The translations under genes were made by a program, and so were the position numbers. Shown in pieces: positions 1-8,903 of a DNA stretch of 64,000 nucleotides (position 1 is the stretch's first letter; each line of letters starts with the position of its first letter). Source of the stretch: Erythrobacter sp. NAP1 (GTDB lineage Bacteria > Pseudomonadota > Alphaproteobacteria > Sphingomonadales > Sphingomonadaceae). The notes under the pieces were generated by a model, which was not told where the DNA came from, did not search any database, and saw nothing but the letters and a program-made list of their open reading frames with translations. Location: the NCBI RefSeq assembly GCF_000152865.1, contig NZ_CH672390.1, forward strand, positions 496,001-560,000. The letters run 5' to 3'.

Positions 1-67
1 CCGGCTTGTTGGCACCGGGGAAGCTCTTGGTCATGCCTTTCATGACAAAGGCGTATTGCGCGGCCAT
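1..67 (-). CDS. ettA: EttA-type ABC-F ATPase, N-terminal fragment
   Basis: Only the first 22 codons are inside the window and the rest lies beyond the left edge. The reading begins MAAQYAFVMKGMTKSFPGAN, which I recognise as the conserved start of alphaproteobacterial EttA, the ABC-F ATPase that binds the ribosomal E site and gates translation according to energy charge. An AAGGA ribosome-binding site lies just upstream of the ATG at 67. The call rests on this short N-terminus alone, and another ABC-F member is the main alternative. Confidence 0.8.
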   Translation of the reverse strand, partial: MAAQYAFVMKGMTKSFPGANKP

Positions 68-226
68 GGGGGTCGTCCTTCGTAAAACGTGTCTGGGTGT
101 GCTGGATTTGACTGCGCAGATAGGCGCGCAAGAGCGGCGGGGCAAGCGCGCGATACGAAGGCGGCGCTTCACCGCCTGTTTACCCAGCTTGCTTAGGCGG
201 CAGCAATCGAAGGAGTTGCAACCCCC

Positions 227-1453
227 TTGCAATATATCGCGATCGTCATTCCGGTCCTTGCAGGACTATTTGCGCTGGCTTTCGGCGCCCTGTGGCTGCG
301 TGGCGGGCGCAAGCCGAGCGTGATCGCCTTCTTCGTCGGCTATCTCTCGCTGTCGCTTTGCTACGCGCTGAATTTGCTTCCCTTTTCGATGAGTTCTCTC
401 GTCATCGGTCCGCTTGTCCATGTGATTGCGTGTGTGGGAGTGATCGCGCTCGCGATGGGTGCGGGGATGCGGCTGGGAATACGCATGCCGATCGGCGTCA
501 TGGCCAGCATCGCGGTGCTGTCGACCGGGCTGTTGGCAGAAGCGATCCTGCTGGCCGATGCCAACGCAATCGTGATTGTGCAGAATGGCGGCTCTGCGCT
601 GCTTTTCACGATGGCAGCGACGGTGCTGTGGACCGCGCAGCCGGCGAAATGGCTCGACAAGGCGGTTATCTGGACGATGGCAATGATGACGGCGGTTGGC
701 TTTCTGCGACCGGTCATCGCGCTGATGGCGGAAGGCGATCTCACCGGGCTGATTTCGCGAACCTCGGAATTCCACGCGGTGCAGGTGATTGCGATGACAG
801 TCCTGCCGGTGGTGCTCGGCATGATCCTGCTCGCCCTTGTCGTGACCGATGAGTGGGAGGACCAGATTGCGAGCGGCAGGATCGATGCGCTGACCGGGTT
901 GCCGAACCGCGCGGCGTTCGAGGAACAGGTCGATGAGCTTCTGGCCCGTGCGCGAGAGGAGCGTATTCCGGTAAGCCTGCTGGTCGGCGACATCGACCAT
1001 TTCAAACAGGTCAATGACACGTGGGGGCACAGCGTAGGCGACAAGGTCATCTCGGCATTCGGCGACATCATGGCTCGCAAGATCAGGCCCGGCGACGTGG
1101 CAGGCCGGATCGGCGGCGAGGAGTTCTGTGTGCTTGTCTGGAACTGCCATGAACAAGGCGCTGTCTCGCTTGCCGAGCGTCTTCGTTTGAGCTTCGCGAG
1201 CGAGGCGATCGAAGGCTTGCCGACTAGCGAGAGTTTCACCGCCAGCTTCGGGATCGCTGAATGGCAGCGCGGCGAGGATTATGCGCAATGCTTCAGGCGG
1301 GCCGACGGGGCGCTTTATTCAGCAAAGCGCTCCGGCCGAAACCGGGTAGAAAGCGCCGCGGGCGGTCCCAGCGTCACCGAGGCAAGCGCCGAAGAAAATA
1401 CAGACCCCTCCACAAGGCAATCGCGCGTCGTGCCCTTGCGCAAGTTCAAGTAA
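227..1453 (+). CDS. Membrane-anchored diguanylate cyclase (GGDEF)
   Basis: The 408-residue protein probably makes cyclic di-GMP from two GTP at the inner membrane. The first ~210 residues are hydrophobic, with about six to seven membrane segments. A complete GGDEF domain follows, starting near DALTGLPNRAAF, with the active-site GGEEF at residues 296-300. An RPGD inhibitory I-site sits five residues before it, so product feedback is expected. The start is a TTG at 227 preceded by AAGGAG. No EAL domain is present. The next gene is a paralogue of the same layout, which suggests a local duplication. The sensory input of the membrane part is unknown. Confidence 0.9.
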   Translation: MQYIAIVIPVLAGLFALAFGALWLRGGRKPSVIAFFVGYLSLSLCYALNLLPFSMSSLVIGPLVHVIACVGVIALAMGAGMRLGIRMPIGVMASIAVLSTGLLAEAILLADANAIVIVQNGGSALLFTMAATVLWTAQPAKWLDKAVIWTMAMMTAVGFLRPVIALMAEGDLTGLISRTSEFHAVQVIAMTVLPVVLGMILLALVVTDEWEDQIASGRIDALTGLPNRAAFEEQVDELLARAREERIPVSLLVGDIDHFKQVNDTWGHSVGDKVISAFGDIMARKIRPGDVAGRIGGEEFCVLVWNCHEQGAVSLAERLRLSFASEAIEGLPTSESFTASFGIAEWQRGEDYAQCFRRADGALYSAKRSGRNRVESAAGGPSVTEASAEENTDPSTRQSRVVPLRKFK

Positions 1454-1600
1454 ACCCCGTTGGCCGAAATTGCCCTGAGCCCCCTAACTCCTGCGCTAAA
1501 CATGCCTCGTGGAAAGGTTTTTCACCGGTTCAGGGCACTCACCTAAAGGGCCTCTTAACCTTATTGGCCTACTCGGTCTTGACGGGAAACGGACGGGTCG

Positions 1601-2866
1601 ATGCAAACTCAAATCCTAGGACTATTAACACCGATGATGGCGCTGCTTTTTGCAGTGACATTCGCGGTGTTCTGGAAAGCGGGGCGCATGAAGCGTCACG
1701 TCCTTGGTTTTGCGATCGGATATCTGTTTTTCGCCGCCGGTTTCCTTGCAACCCATTTGCTCCCGGCTAACGCGTTCTACACGTTCCACCTGACCCAGTT
1801 CTTCTATTCGATCGGCTGCGGCATCTTCGTGGTGTCGACCTGCGAACGAGTGGGGCAGCGTCCGTATCTTCCCTTGTTGCTGGGTATCTACATCGCCAAT
1901 GCGTTGGTTCTGGCGCTCGCGGTCAACTTCACCAACGATGTCGGCCCGCGGCTGATCCTCATCAATATCGGCTATGGCTCGATGTTCCTCGTCAACCTCG
2001 TCGCACTGCTTTCGGCACAGCGCAGCGACTGGGTGGACAAGGCGATCATCGCCGTCACCGCGATCCAGGTCGCGGATTTCTTCATTCGTCCTACGCTCAC
2101 CATGATGTTCGAACAGACGATCCCGGCAGAGGAGTATCGCGGATCGATCTATTATTCGCTGATCGGGCTTGTTCTTGGCGTGAAGTCGATTGCAGGTGCC
2201 ATGGTCCTGATGGGAGCAACCATCGTTGAATGGACCAATTCACTGCGCGAAAGCAGCGACAAGGACCCCCTGACCGGCCTCAACAATCGCGCCGCGTTCG
2301 AAGAAGCGATGGGCCGGATCATCCCGCGCGCTCACACCGAGGACAAGCCTTTCAGCCTTGTCGTTGCCGATATCGACCACTTCAAGCAGGTGAACGACAT
2401 CTGGGGTCACCAGGCAGGCGACAGCGCGATTTCGGGCTTTGGCAAGTTGATTCAGGAAACGATCCGCGGCTGCGATACGGCAGGCAGGATCGGCGGCGAA
2501 GAGTTCTGCGTAGCCGTCTGGAATTGCCCCAACGAACCCGCTGAGCGCCTCGCAGACCGGATCAGGACTGCGTTTGCGCGGCTTGAGCATGACGGGCTGA
2601 ACGACGACATTCGACTAACGGCAAGTTTCGGCGTTGCGACGGTACGAGAAGGCGAGTCCTACGAACGCCTCTTCGCCCGTGCTGATGCTGCGCTCTACCG
2701 CGCCAAATCGAACGGTCGGAACAGGGTCGAGAACGACGATAACAAAGGTCAATCCGTGGTTCAGGGCTCTCAACGCGAGCCCACCAATGAGCGAGGGTCG
2801 GAGCAGCAGGCGCCAAGCCGCGAGCCTGAGCTTGTCGAGCTCAAGAGTGCAGGCGGCAAGGGATAG
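1601..2866 (+). CDS. Membrane-anchored diguanylate cyclase (GGDEF), paralogue
   Basis: This 421-residue protein repeats the layout of its upstream neighbour: a multi-pass hydrophobic N-terminal half (to about residue 215), then a GGDEF domain with DPLTGLNNRAAF and GGEEF at 298-302. It also has an I-site (RGCD) five residues before the signature. It should therefore be an active, product-inhibited c-di-GMP synthase. The last ~40 residues are a hydrophilic, charged tail. The 147-bp gap from the preceding gene leaves room for its own promoter. The membrane regions of the two paralogues look more diverged than the catalytic halves, suggesting different inputs to the same output. Confidence 0.9.
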   Translation: MQTQILGLLTPMMALLFAVTFAVFWKAGRMKRHVLGFAIGYLFFAAGFLATHLLPANAFYTFHLTQFFYSIGCGIFVVSTCERVGQRPYLPLLLGIYIANALVLALAVNFTNDVGPRLILINIGYGSMFLVNLVALLSAQRSDWVDKAIIAVTAIQVADFFIRPTLTMMFEQTIPAEEYRGSIYYSLIGLVLGVKSIAGAMVLMGATIVEWTNSLRESSDKDPLTGLNNRAAFEEAMGRIIPRAHTEDKPFSLVVADIDHFKQVNDIWGHQAGDSAISGFGKLIQETIRGCDTAGRIGGEEFCVAVWNCPNEPAERLADRIRTAFARLEHDGLNDDIRLTASFGVATVREGESYERLFARADAALYRAKSNGRNRVENDDNKGQSVVQGSQREPTNERGSEQQAPSREPELVELKSAGGKG

Positions 2867-2908
2867 CCTTCTGGACAGTGGGGCGCTGCGCGACTAGCGC
2901 TAGCCTCC

Positions 2909-4381
2909 ATGAAAACGACGCTCCTTTCGGCCACCGCCGCTGCCGCCATCCTTCTGACCCCGAACGCTTTTGCGCCCGCTTTTGCCGAGGCTCACCAAGA
3001 CGCGAGGCAGGCGCCTTCGCTTGAAGAGGTCGCCGATATGGCGCTCGAAAGCGACACCTATGCGTGGGACTTTGTCGAGGGGATCACTACCGAAGTCGGG
3101 CCGCGACAGGCGGGAACCGAAGCCGAAGCACGCGGTCGCAAATGGGCGATGGACTGGATGACGAAGCACGGCTTTACCAACGTTGCCGATGAGCCGTTCG
3201 AGATGGAAACCTGGGTTCAGGGCGACATTCACCGCGCCGAGATCACCAGTCCATTCCCTCAACCGCTTGTGATCCAGCCTTTGGGCGGAAGCGCTTCGAC
3301 CGGGCCTGATGGTATCACCGCCGAAGTCGTGATGTTCGAGAACACAGCCGCGCTCGCCGCCGCTCCGATGGGCAGCCTTGAGGGCAAGATCGCCTATATC
3401 AGCCACGCGATGACACCGACGCAGGACGGTTCGCAATATGGCTTTGCGGGCCCCGCTCGCTGGGTCGGCGCGCAGCTTGCCAAGGAACGCGGCGCGGTCG
3501 CAACCGTGATCAAGTCGGTCGGCACCGACTATCACCGCAACCCGCATACGGGCGGCACGACGTTCCGCACCGCTGAAGGCGGATCGGATGTGGGCCGTCC
3601 TGTGCCGACCCCGGCTGGCGCACTCACACTCCCAGACGCAGCGAACCTTGAGCGCATGTTCGAGCGCGCCGATGGCCGCCCGATCATGATGAAACTGACG
3701 CTGACGCCTGAAAACCTTGGCACGACGCTGAGCGGCAATGTCGTTGGCGAGATCGTGGGCCGCAATCCCTCACTCCCACCGGTGCTGGTGGCATGCCACA
3801 TCGACAGCTGGTGGAATGCTCCCGGAGCTTTCGACGATGGCGCAGGCTGTGGGATCGTCGCTGCCGCCGCGCTCAACGTCGCCAAGAGCGGCCAGCCGCT
3901 GCGCACCATTCGCGTGCTGATGGCGGGCGCAGAGGAAGTCGGCCTGTTCGGATCGAGCGCGTACTCCGAGGCTCACATCGACGAGAAGATCGGCGTTGGG
4001 CTCGAAAGCGATTTCGGTGCGGACCGGATCTGGCGGTTTGAAAGCAATTTCCGCGAGACCAACGAAGGCCTGCACAACCGGCTGGCTGCTTCGGTCGCGC
4101 GGTTCGGGGTTGCGAATTCGACCATCGTTGCGCGCGGCGGGGCGGACATCAACATCTCGCGCGATCAGGGCGGGGCGATCATCGACCTGCAGCAGGATGG
4201 AACGCGCTATTTCGACCTGCACCACACGCCCGACGACACACTCGACAAGATCGACCCGGTGCAGCTGCGCCAGAATGTCGCGGTGTGGACACAGGTCGTG
4301 GGCATCCTCGCGAACGAGGCGCGGTCGATCCAGACCGGCGGCGTCATGCCGAGCGCGCCTGCGATCATGGACGCCGAGTAA
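2909..4381 (+). CDS. Secreted M28-family metallopeptidase (carboxypeptidase Q-like)
   Basis: The 490-residue protein is a probable zinc exopeptidase exported to the periplasm or beyond. It begins with a Sec signal peptide (MKTTLLSATAAAAILL, Ala-rich cleavage region near residue 27). A protease-associated-like insert occupies roughly residues 120-260. The M28 metal centre follows: H297 and D299 in CHID, D309-D310 in FDDG, and E342-E343 in GAEEVG, with a late HHTPDD motif supplying another ligand. The length fits bacterial carboxypeptidase Q-like enzymes. The substrate, presumably small peptides, cannot be read from sequence. It ends four bases before the convergent DUF1501 gene. Confidence 0.88.
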   Translation: MKTTLLSATAAAAILLTPNAFAPAFAEAHQDARQAPSLEEVADMALESDTYAWDFVEGITTEVGPRQAGTEAEARGRKWAMDWMTKHGFTNVADEPFEMETWVQGDIHRAEITSPFPQPLVIQPLGGSASTGPDGITAEVVMFENTAALAAAPMGSLEGKIAYISHAMTPTQDGSQYGFAGPARWVGAQLAKERGAVATVIKSVGTDYHRNPHTGGTTFRTAEGGSDVGRPVPTPAGALTLPDAANLERMFERADGRPIMMKLTLTPENLGTTLSGNVVGEIVGRNPSLPPVLVACHIDSWWNAPGAFDDGAGCGIVAAAALNVAKSGQPLRTIRVLMAGAEEVGLFGSSAYSEAHIDEKIGVGLESDFGADRIWRFESNFRETNEGLHNRLAASVARFGVANSTIVARGGADINISRDQGGAIIDLQQDGTRYFDLHHTPDDTLDKIDPVQLRQNVAVWTQVVGILANEARSIQTGGVMPSAPAIMDAE

Positions 4382-4384
4382 GCG

Positions 4385-5554
4385 TTAGACGCCGATCAGC
4401 CCGCTGGACGGGCTCGCGCTTCTGCCCGGGAAAAGCTGCGCCATCGCGCGCGCCGGGTCGAGCCGCATATGCTCGGCAAGAGCGCCTGCGAGCACGCTTT
4501 CGAGCGCAGTGGTGGGCCTCAAGTCGCGGCCTTCGTGAAGCTGGCTGGGCGCAAGTCCCGGCCAGTCGGCAAGCACGCGCCCACCCTTGACCGCGCCGCC
4601 CATAAGTAGCGCCGCACCTCCTGTGCCGTGGTCGGTGCCGCCTGTACCGTTGAGGCTGGCGGTGCGCCCGAACTCGGTCGCGACGACGACCAGGGTGTCA
4701 TTCCAGTCGCCCCCGACGCCCTTGCGGTAGGCGCCTAGCAGCGTGTCGAGCTGGCGCGCTGCGCGTGCAAAAGCGCCGCGCTGGTTGGCGTGGGTGTCCC
4801 ATCCGCCAAGCTCGATCATCGCGATCTGCGCCGCCCCTTCGCCGTTCATCAGCGAAGCGGCAAGCTCGCCTGCGGCCTCTGCATCGCGCAGGTTTCGCAT
4901 GTCGCTGTCGCCCGCCATCGCCTGCGTTTCCAAGGCCCGCTCCCACAGGGCGCCTAGCTGCGGGTCGCCCTCGTAGAGCAGGCCCACACGTTCCATAAAC
5001 GCATCGCTCGCTTGCGGCAGCGCGCTTGGTGCGTAGCTTGAGGCAGGGGCATCACCGCGCAGCGCGAGCGGCATGGTGGGCGCGATGGCGAGGGCGCGCG
5101 GTGGCTCGGTGCCGCTGTCCGCCGCGATCATTCCGACGAGGCGGTTGAGCCACCCATCGCGAGCGGCGTAGGGCGAGGCTCCGCCGGTTTCGAGCATGTT
5201 CTGCCCGTCAAAATGCGATCGCTCGCGATAGGCTGTCGCGGTGGCGTGCACGAACAGAGCATCGCCCGAAGCGTATGCCTCGCCGACGCGCTCGAAGGCC
5301 GGATGGATCGCGAACATGGTGTCGGCGCGCACGGCGCTCTCATAGTCGCCAAGGTTCGCCTCGCGCAGAGCCGCAAAGCCGGGATCGCCTATCGGCGCGG
5401 CCATCGCCATTCCGTCCGCTGCGCCGCGGAGCAGCACGAACAGCAGCTTTTTGGAGCCGGTCCCTTGCGCAAACGCCATCTTCGGCAGCGTCAGTCCGGC
5501 AGAAAGCGCCAGCGATCCGGCGAGCATCGTGCGGCGGTTCAGGTTCATCGTCAT
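4385..5554 (-). CDS. DUF1501 protein with Tat signal
   Basis: This 389-residue protein starts MTMNLNRRTMLAGSLALSAG, a twin-arginine signal, so it is probably exported folded to the periplasm. The body matches the DUF1501 family of uncharacterised, sulfatase/phosphatase-fold-like proteins, with motifs such as GGWDTHANQ and VVATEFGRT. The gene follows the DUF1800 gene by seven bases, and its ribosome-binding site (GGAGG) overlaps that gene's stop codon, so the two are translationally coupled. DUF1501 and DUF1800 genes are very often paired, which implies a joint function, but no reaction is established to my knowledge. Confidence 0.9.
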   Translation of the reverse strand: MTMNLNRRTMLAGSLALSAGLTLPKMAFAQGTGSKKLLFVLLRGAADGMAMAAPIGDPGFAALREANLGDYESAVRADTMFAIHPAFERVGEAYASGDALFVHATATAYRERSHFDGQNMLETGGASPYAARDGWLNRLVGMIAADSGTEPPRALAIAPTMPLALRGDAPASSYAPSALPQASDAFMERVGLLYEGDPQLGALWERALETQAMAGDSDMRNLRDAEAAGELAASLMNGEGAAQIAMIELGGWDTHANQRGAFARAARQLDTLLGAYRKGVGGDWNDTLVVVATEFGRTASLNGTGGTDHGTGGAALLMGGAVKGGRVLADWPGLAPSQLHEGRDLRPTTALESVLAGALAEHMRLDPARAMAQLFPGRSASPSSGLIGV

Positions 5555-5561
5555 GGCTCTT

Positions 5562-7001
5562 TTACCTCCGCATCATTTCAGGTGAGACCAGCAACAGGCC
5601 GAGCGCCTGATGCCCGCTTTCCGCGCGCGCCAGCCAGGTGCGGGTGTGGTCTGAAAGCGCACCGGGGAAGGCGCGCTCGGCATGCTCAAGTACTGTGTCG
5701 GTGCGCACGTTGCGCGCGAGGCGCTCAGCCAGTTCGACGCGGCGGAACAGCGCATCGGGCCCGGCCCAGCTGCCTTCGAGATCGTCGTAGCCAGCAGGCG
5801 AGGGCGCCCGCCACGGCAATTGTCCCAATTGGTCGAGCGCGCCCGAGATGCGCCGGAAATCGAGGTCATCGACGCCGCAAAGGCGAAGGCTCGCGACAAG
5901 CCATTCGAACGGCTGTCGGTACTTGACCGGGCCAGCCACCCAGCTTTCGGGAGCTTCGACAAGGGTGCGGGTCAGGCTGGCAAGGTCGCCTCCGGTAGCG
6001 AGAAAGTCCTTCTCCAGCTTTGCGACAAGGCTTGCAGGTGGTTCATCGCCTGCGAAGTGCCGCGCGAGCTTCGCCGCGATGAACCGCGCGGTCGATGGGT
6101 GGCGCGCAAGGTCGGCGATCACGTCGAGCGCCTGATCCGATCCGCTGTCACGATAGGTCCGCCCCATGATCTGCCGCGCCCCCGGCTCATGCGCGGGAGC
6201 CACAAAGGCAGCGCCGTTGGGTTTGTCCTCTGCAAACCGATCGATCCTGCCGATCCCGGATACCGTCCAACCTGTTAGCGCCTTGGCGAACTCAGTCACG
6301 TCGCCCTGCGAATACCCGCCATCGACGCCCAGAGTGTGCAGCTCGAATATCTCGCGCGCGAGGTTCTCGTTGAGCCCCTGCGGCCCGCCACCAATGCCCT
6401 GCTGCCTGCGCCTGCGAAACTGCATGAAGCGTGAGCTCGGCCCGACCGACTGGAACTGGTCGAGGTAGAGCAGCATCGCGGGGTGCAGCACCGCCGCCCT
6501 CAGCATGTCGGAAAAGCGCCCGAAGACATGCGGGCGGATCGCGTCGAATTCGTGTGCGCCGACCTGATAATGCGTGCCGGGCTTCTGCGCGCTGACGCTG
6601 AAATGGTTGGCCCAGAAATGCACCATCCGCTCGGCAAAGGGCGTGTCGCTTCCAATCGCGACATTGGTGCGCAGCGCGATATCGGTGCGCAGGAAACGGC
6701 CTGCGCTCATATAGGATTGGCGCACTTCGGATGGGATCGCCTCGTCCCCCATCGACATGTCCATCATCGCCGTATCGCCGCCGCTGCGCTGGCGTTCACG
6801 CCGCAGCCGTCGCAGCATTTCGAGGATTTCACCCGGCTTCGCAGACACATCCTCGCGCGCGGCGATTGCTGCGGGCTTGGGGTCGAACCGCTCCATCTGG
6901 CGCAGCAGATAGCGCCGCGCATCGTCAGGCGGTCGGTCGCCCGAGCGGATGCCGTAGCCGAAGCGGTTGAGGGCAATGTGCGCGGAAATGTCGGTGCTCA
7001 T
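5562..7001 (-). CDS. DUF1800 family protein
   Basis: This 479-residue protein belongs to DUF1800. It has the characteristic blocks HFWANHFSVS, NENLAREIFELHTLG and ALTGWTV, and a C-terminal region with WAGPVKYRQPFEWLV. The first residues (MSTDISAHIALNRFGYG) do not form a classic signal peptide. It is the first gene of a two-gene unit with the DUF1501 gene, preceded by a GGAAGAG-like ribosome site. The function is unknown. The pairing with a Tat-exported partner suggests a periplasmic or surface role. Confidence 0.9.
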   Translation of the reverse strand: MSTDISAHIALNRFGYGIRSGDRPPDDARRYLLRQMERFDPKPAAIAAREDVSAKPGEILEMLRRLRRERQRSGGDTAMMDMSMGDEAIPSEVRQSYMSAGRFLRTDIALRTNVAIGSDTPFAERMVHFWANHFSVSAQKPGTHYQVGAHEFDAIRPHVFGRFSDMLRAAVLHPAMLLYLDQFQSVGPSSRFMQFRRRRQQGIGGGPQGLNENLAREIFELHTLGVDGGYSQGDVTEFAKALTGWTVSGIGRIDRFAEDKPNGAAFVAPAHEPGARQIMGRTYRDSGSDQALDVIADLARHPSTARFIAAKLARHFAGDEPPASLVAKLEKDFLATGGDLASLTRTLVEAPESWVAGPVKYRQPFEWLVASLRLCGVDDLDFRRISGALDQLGQLPWRAPSPAGYDDLEGSWAGPDALFRRVELAERLARNVRTDTVLEHAERAFPGALSDHTRTWLARAESGHQALGLLLVSPEMMRR

Positions 7002-7093
7002 CTCTTCCCTTTCCTCGAAAAGAGAAGGTGCCTGAGAGCCGCGCTCAAGTCACGTCGCTGCTCGTCGCAAATTGTCGCGGGGGCGCCACGAGC

Positions 7094-7720
7094 CTAGTTG
7101 GCAGGCAATTCGCCGCTGTCGAGCATTGCGGGAACATCGCTCGCGCGCACGATCTCGGAATATTTCGCGCCCAGATCGCGCAGGTTCGAGCCGTGCAATT
7201 CGTCGTCGCGGTCCGCACAGGCATCGGAGATCGTGATCGGCACAAAGCCATATTGCAGCGCATCCAAGGCGCTCGCCCTGACGCAGCCGGAGGTCGAGAA
7301 ACCGCCGATATAGAGCGTGTCGACGCCGTGATCGTGCAACCAATCGTCCAGCGCAGTACCGAAGAATGCGGACGGGTACTGCTTGAAGAACACCGGTTCT
7401 TCGCCGTGCGGGGTCAGCTGTTCGGGGAACGAGCCTGCGGTGGTGTCGCCGACGAAAATCTCGAGCGCGGGCACCTTGCGAAAGAAGTGCCCGCCATCGC
7501 CGCCGCCCTCGGAATAGCGAACCCCGGTCCAGATAACGGGGAGGCGGCGCTTGCGAAACTCGTCAGCCAGCTGCGCCATATGCGACACCGCCGCACTGCC
7601 GCTTTCGAGAAAGAGGGGGAAAGCGGGCTCGACATAGGCGCGCACCGGATCGACCAGCAGGAGCGCCGGGGACTTGCCTGGGGTGAGCTTTCCCGCAAAG
7701 GCGCCGTCCCAGTCGGTCAT
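7094..7720 (-). CDS. Isochorismatase-family hydrolase (N-carbamoylsarcosine-amidase-like)
   Basis: The 208-residue cysteine hydrolase has the triad expected of the family: D24 in LLLVDPVRAY, a lysine in FFKQYPSAF, and the nucleophilic cysteine in GGFSTSGCVRASA. It most resembles N-carbamoylsarcosine amidase-type members, which release ammonia and CO2 from N-carbamoyl substrates. I chose the ATG at 7720 because it abuts the stop of the CoA-transferase gene (7722); a reading from 7798 would overlap that gene by 77 bases. It is the last gene of the HyuAB operon. Hydantoinase followed by a carbamoyl amidase would be a coherent pathway, but the substrate is inferred. Confidence 0.8.
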   Translation of the reverse strand: MTDWDGAFAGKLTPGKSPALLLVDPVRAYVEPAFPLFLESGSAAVSHMAQLADEFRKRRLPVIWTGVRYSEGGGDGGHFFRKVPALEIFVGDTTAGSFPEQLTPHGEEPVFFKQYPSAFFGTALDDWLHDHGVDTLYIGGFSTSGCVRASALDALQYGFVPITISDACADRDDELHGSNLRDLGAKYSEIVRASDVPAMLDSGELPAN

Positions 7721-7721
7721 C

Positions 7722-8903
7722 TCAGATTGCCGCGCTTTGAGTGAGCTGCGCCATCTCGTCCGCGCCCATGCCGAGCAGTTCTGCAAACACTTCCGCATTG
7801 TGCTGGCCAGGCGTCGATGGGGCGGGGCGGCGTACGCCCGATGGGGTGGCGGAGAGCTTGGGAAAGGCGTTCTGCATCTTGAGGGAGCCGTGCTTTTCGG
7901 TTTCGACCTCGATGATGGCCTCGCGCGCCTGAAAATGCGGGTCGGCGATCATGTCGGGCGCGCGGTAGACGCGGCCTGCGGGGATCGAATGCTCAATCAT
8001 CGCGGCCTCGACCTCGTCCACGGTCAAGGTGTTGGTCCACATGTTGACCAGCGTGTCGAGGTCGGTCTGGTTCCTGCCGCGCGCGATGTGGGTTGCGTAG
8101 CGTTCGTCGGTGGCAAGCTCGGGCTGTCCCATCGCCTGCGCCAGCCGCGCAAAGATCTCGTCCTTGTTCGCGCCGATCATAAAGTGCCCGTCCTTGCACT
8201 GATAGACATTGGATGGCGCAATGCCCGGCAGGATCGAGCCGGAACGCTCACGAATAAATCCGTTGTGATCGTATTCGGGAACGAGACCCTCCATCACCTG
8301 CAGGACCGCTTCGTACAAGGCGGTGTCGACCACCTGACCCTGACCCGTTTTCTCGCGGTGATGCAAGGCGGCAAGCACGCCCATCGTGCCGTAGGTCGCA
8401 CAAAGCGTGTCGCCAATGGAGATGCCCATGCGCGCAGGCGGACGGTCCGGATCGCCCACGATATAGCGCCAGCCGCCCATCGCTTCTCCAATGCCGCCGA
8501 AGCCGGCGCGGTTCGAATAGGGGCCGTCCTGACCGTATCCCGACATGCGCGCGATGATGAGGCCGGGGTTCTCTTCGAGCAGGCTCTCGGGTGAGAGGCC
8601 CCATTTCTCGAGCGTTCCGGGCTTGAAGTTCTCGACCAGCACGTCCGCCTTGGCGATCAGTTTGCGGGCGAGTGCCTGGCCTTCGGGAATGCGCAGATTG
8701 CAGGTGACCGATCGCTTGTTGCGCGCGATGACTTCCCATTGCACCTTTTCTTCGCCCTGACCCCACAGGCGCATCGGGTCGCCCTTTCCTGGAGGCTCGA
8801 GCTTGATGACGTCAGCGCCCATGTCGCCGAGCAATTGACCGCAGAAGGGGCCGGCGAGAAGCTGCCCCATCTCGATCACGCGAATGTCGCCTAGCGCGCC
8901 CAT
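7722..8903 (-). CDS. CaiB/BaiF family III CoA-transferase
   Basis: The 393-residue protein has the family III CoA-transferase fold. It has the N-terminal VIEMGQLLAGPFCGQLLGDM block, GADVIKLEPPG, RNKRSVTCNL, and a probable catalytic aspartate D165 in SIGDTLCATYG, matching the formyl-CoA-transferase Asp169 position. Such enzymes move CoA between acyl groups through an aspartyl-CoA anhydride. The ATG at 8903 overlaps the stop codon of the hydantoinase B gene (TAATG on the minus strand), which fixes the start and implies coupling. The substrate is unknown; with an HMG-CoA-lyase-like enzyme in the same operon, it may activate a branched dicarboxylate. Confidence 0.88.
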   Translation of the reverse strand: MGALGDIRVIEMGQLLAGPFCGQLLGDMGADVIKLEPPGKGDPMRLWGQGEEKVQWEVIARNKRSVTCNLRIPEGQALARKLIAKADVLVENFKPGTLEKWGLSPESLLEENPGLIIARMSGYGQDGPYSNRAGFGGIGEAMGGWRYIVGDPDRPPARMGISIGDTLCATYGTMGVLAALHHREKTGQGQVVDTALYEAVLQVMEGLVPEYDHNGFIRERSGSILPGIAPSNVYQCKDGHFMIGANKDEIFARLAQAMGQPELATDERYATHIARGRNQTDLDTLVNMWTNTLTVDEVEAAMIEHSIPAGRVYRAPDMIADPHFQAREAIIEVETEKHGSLKMQNAFPKLSATPSGVRRPAPSTPGQHNAEVFAELLGMGADEMAQLTQSAAI

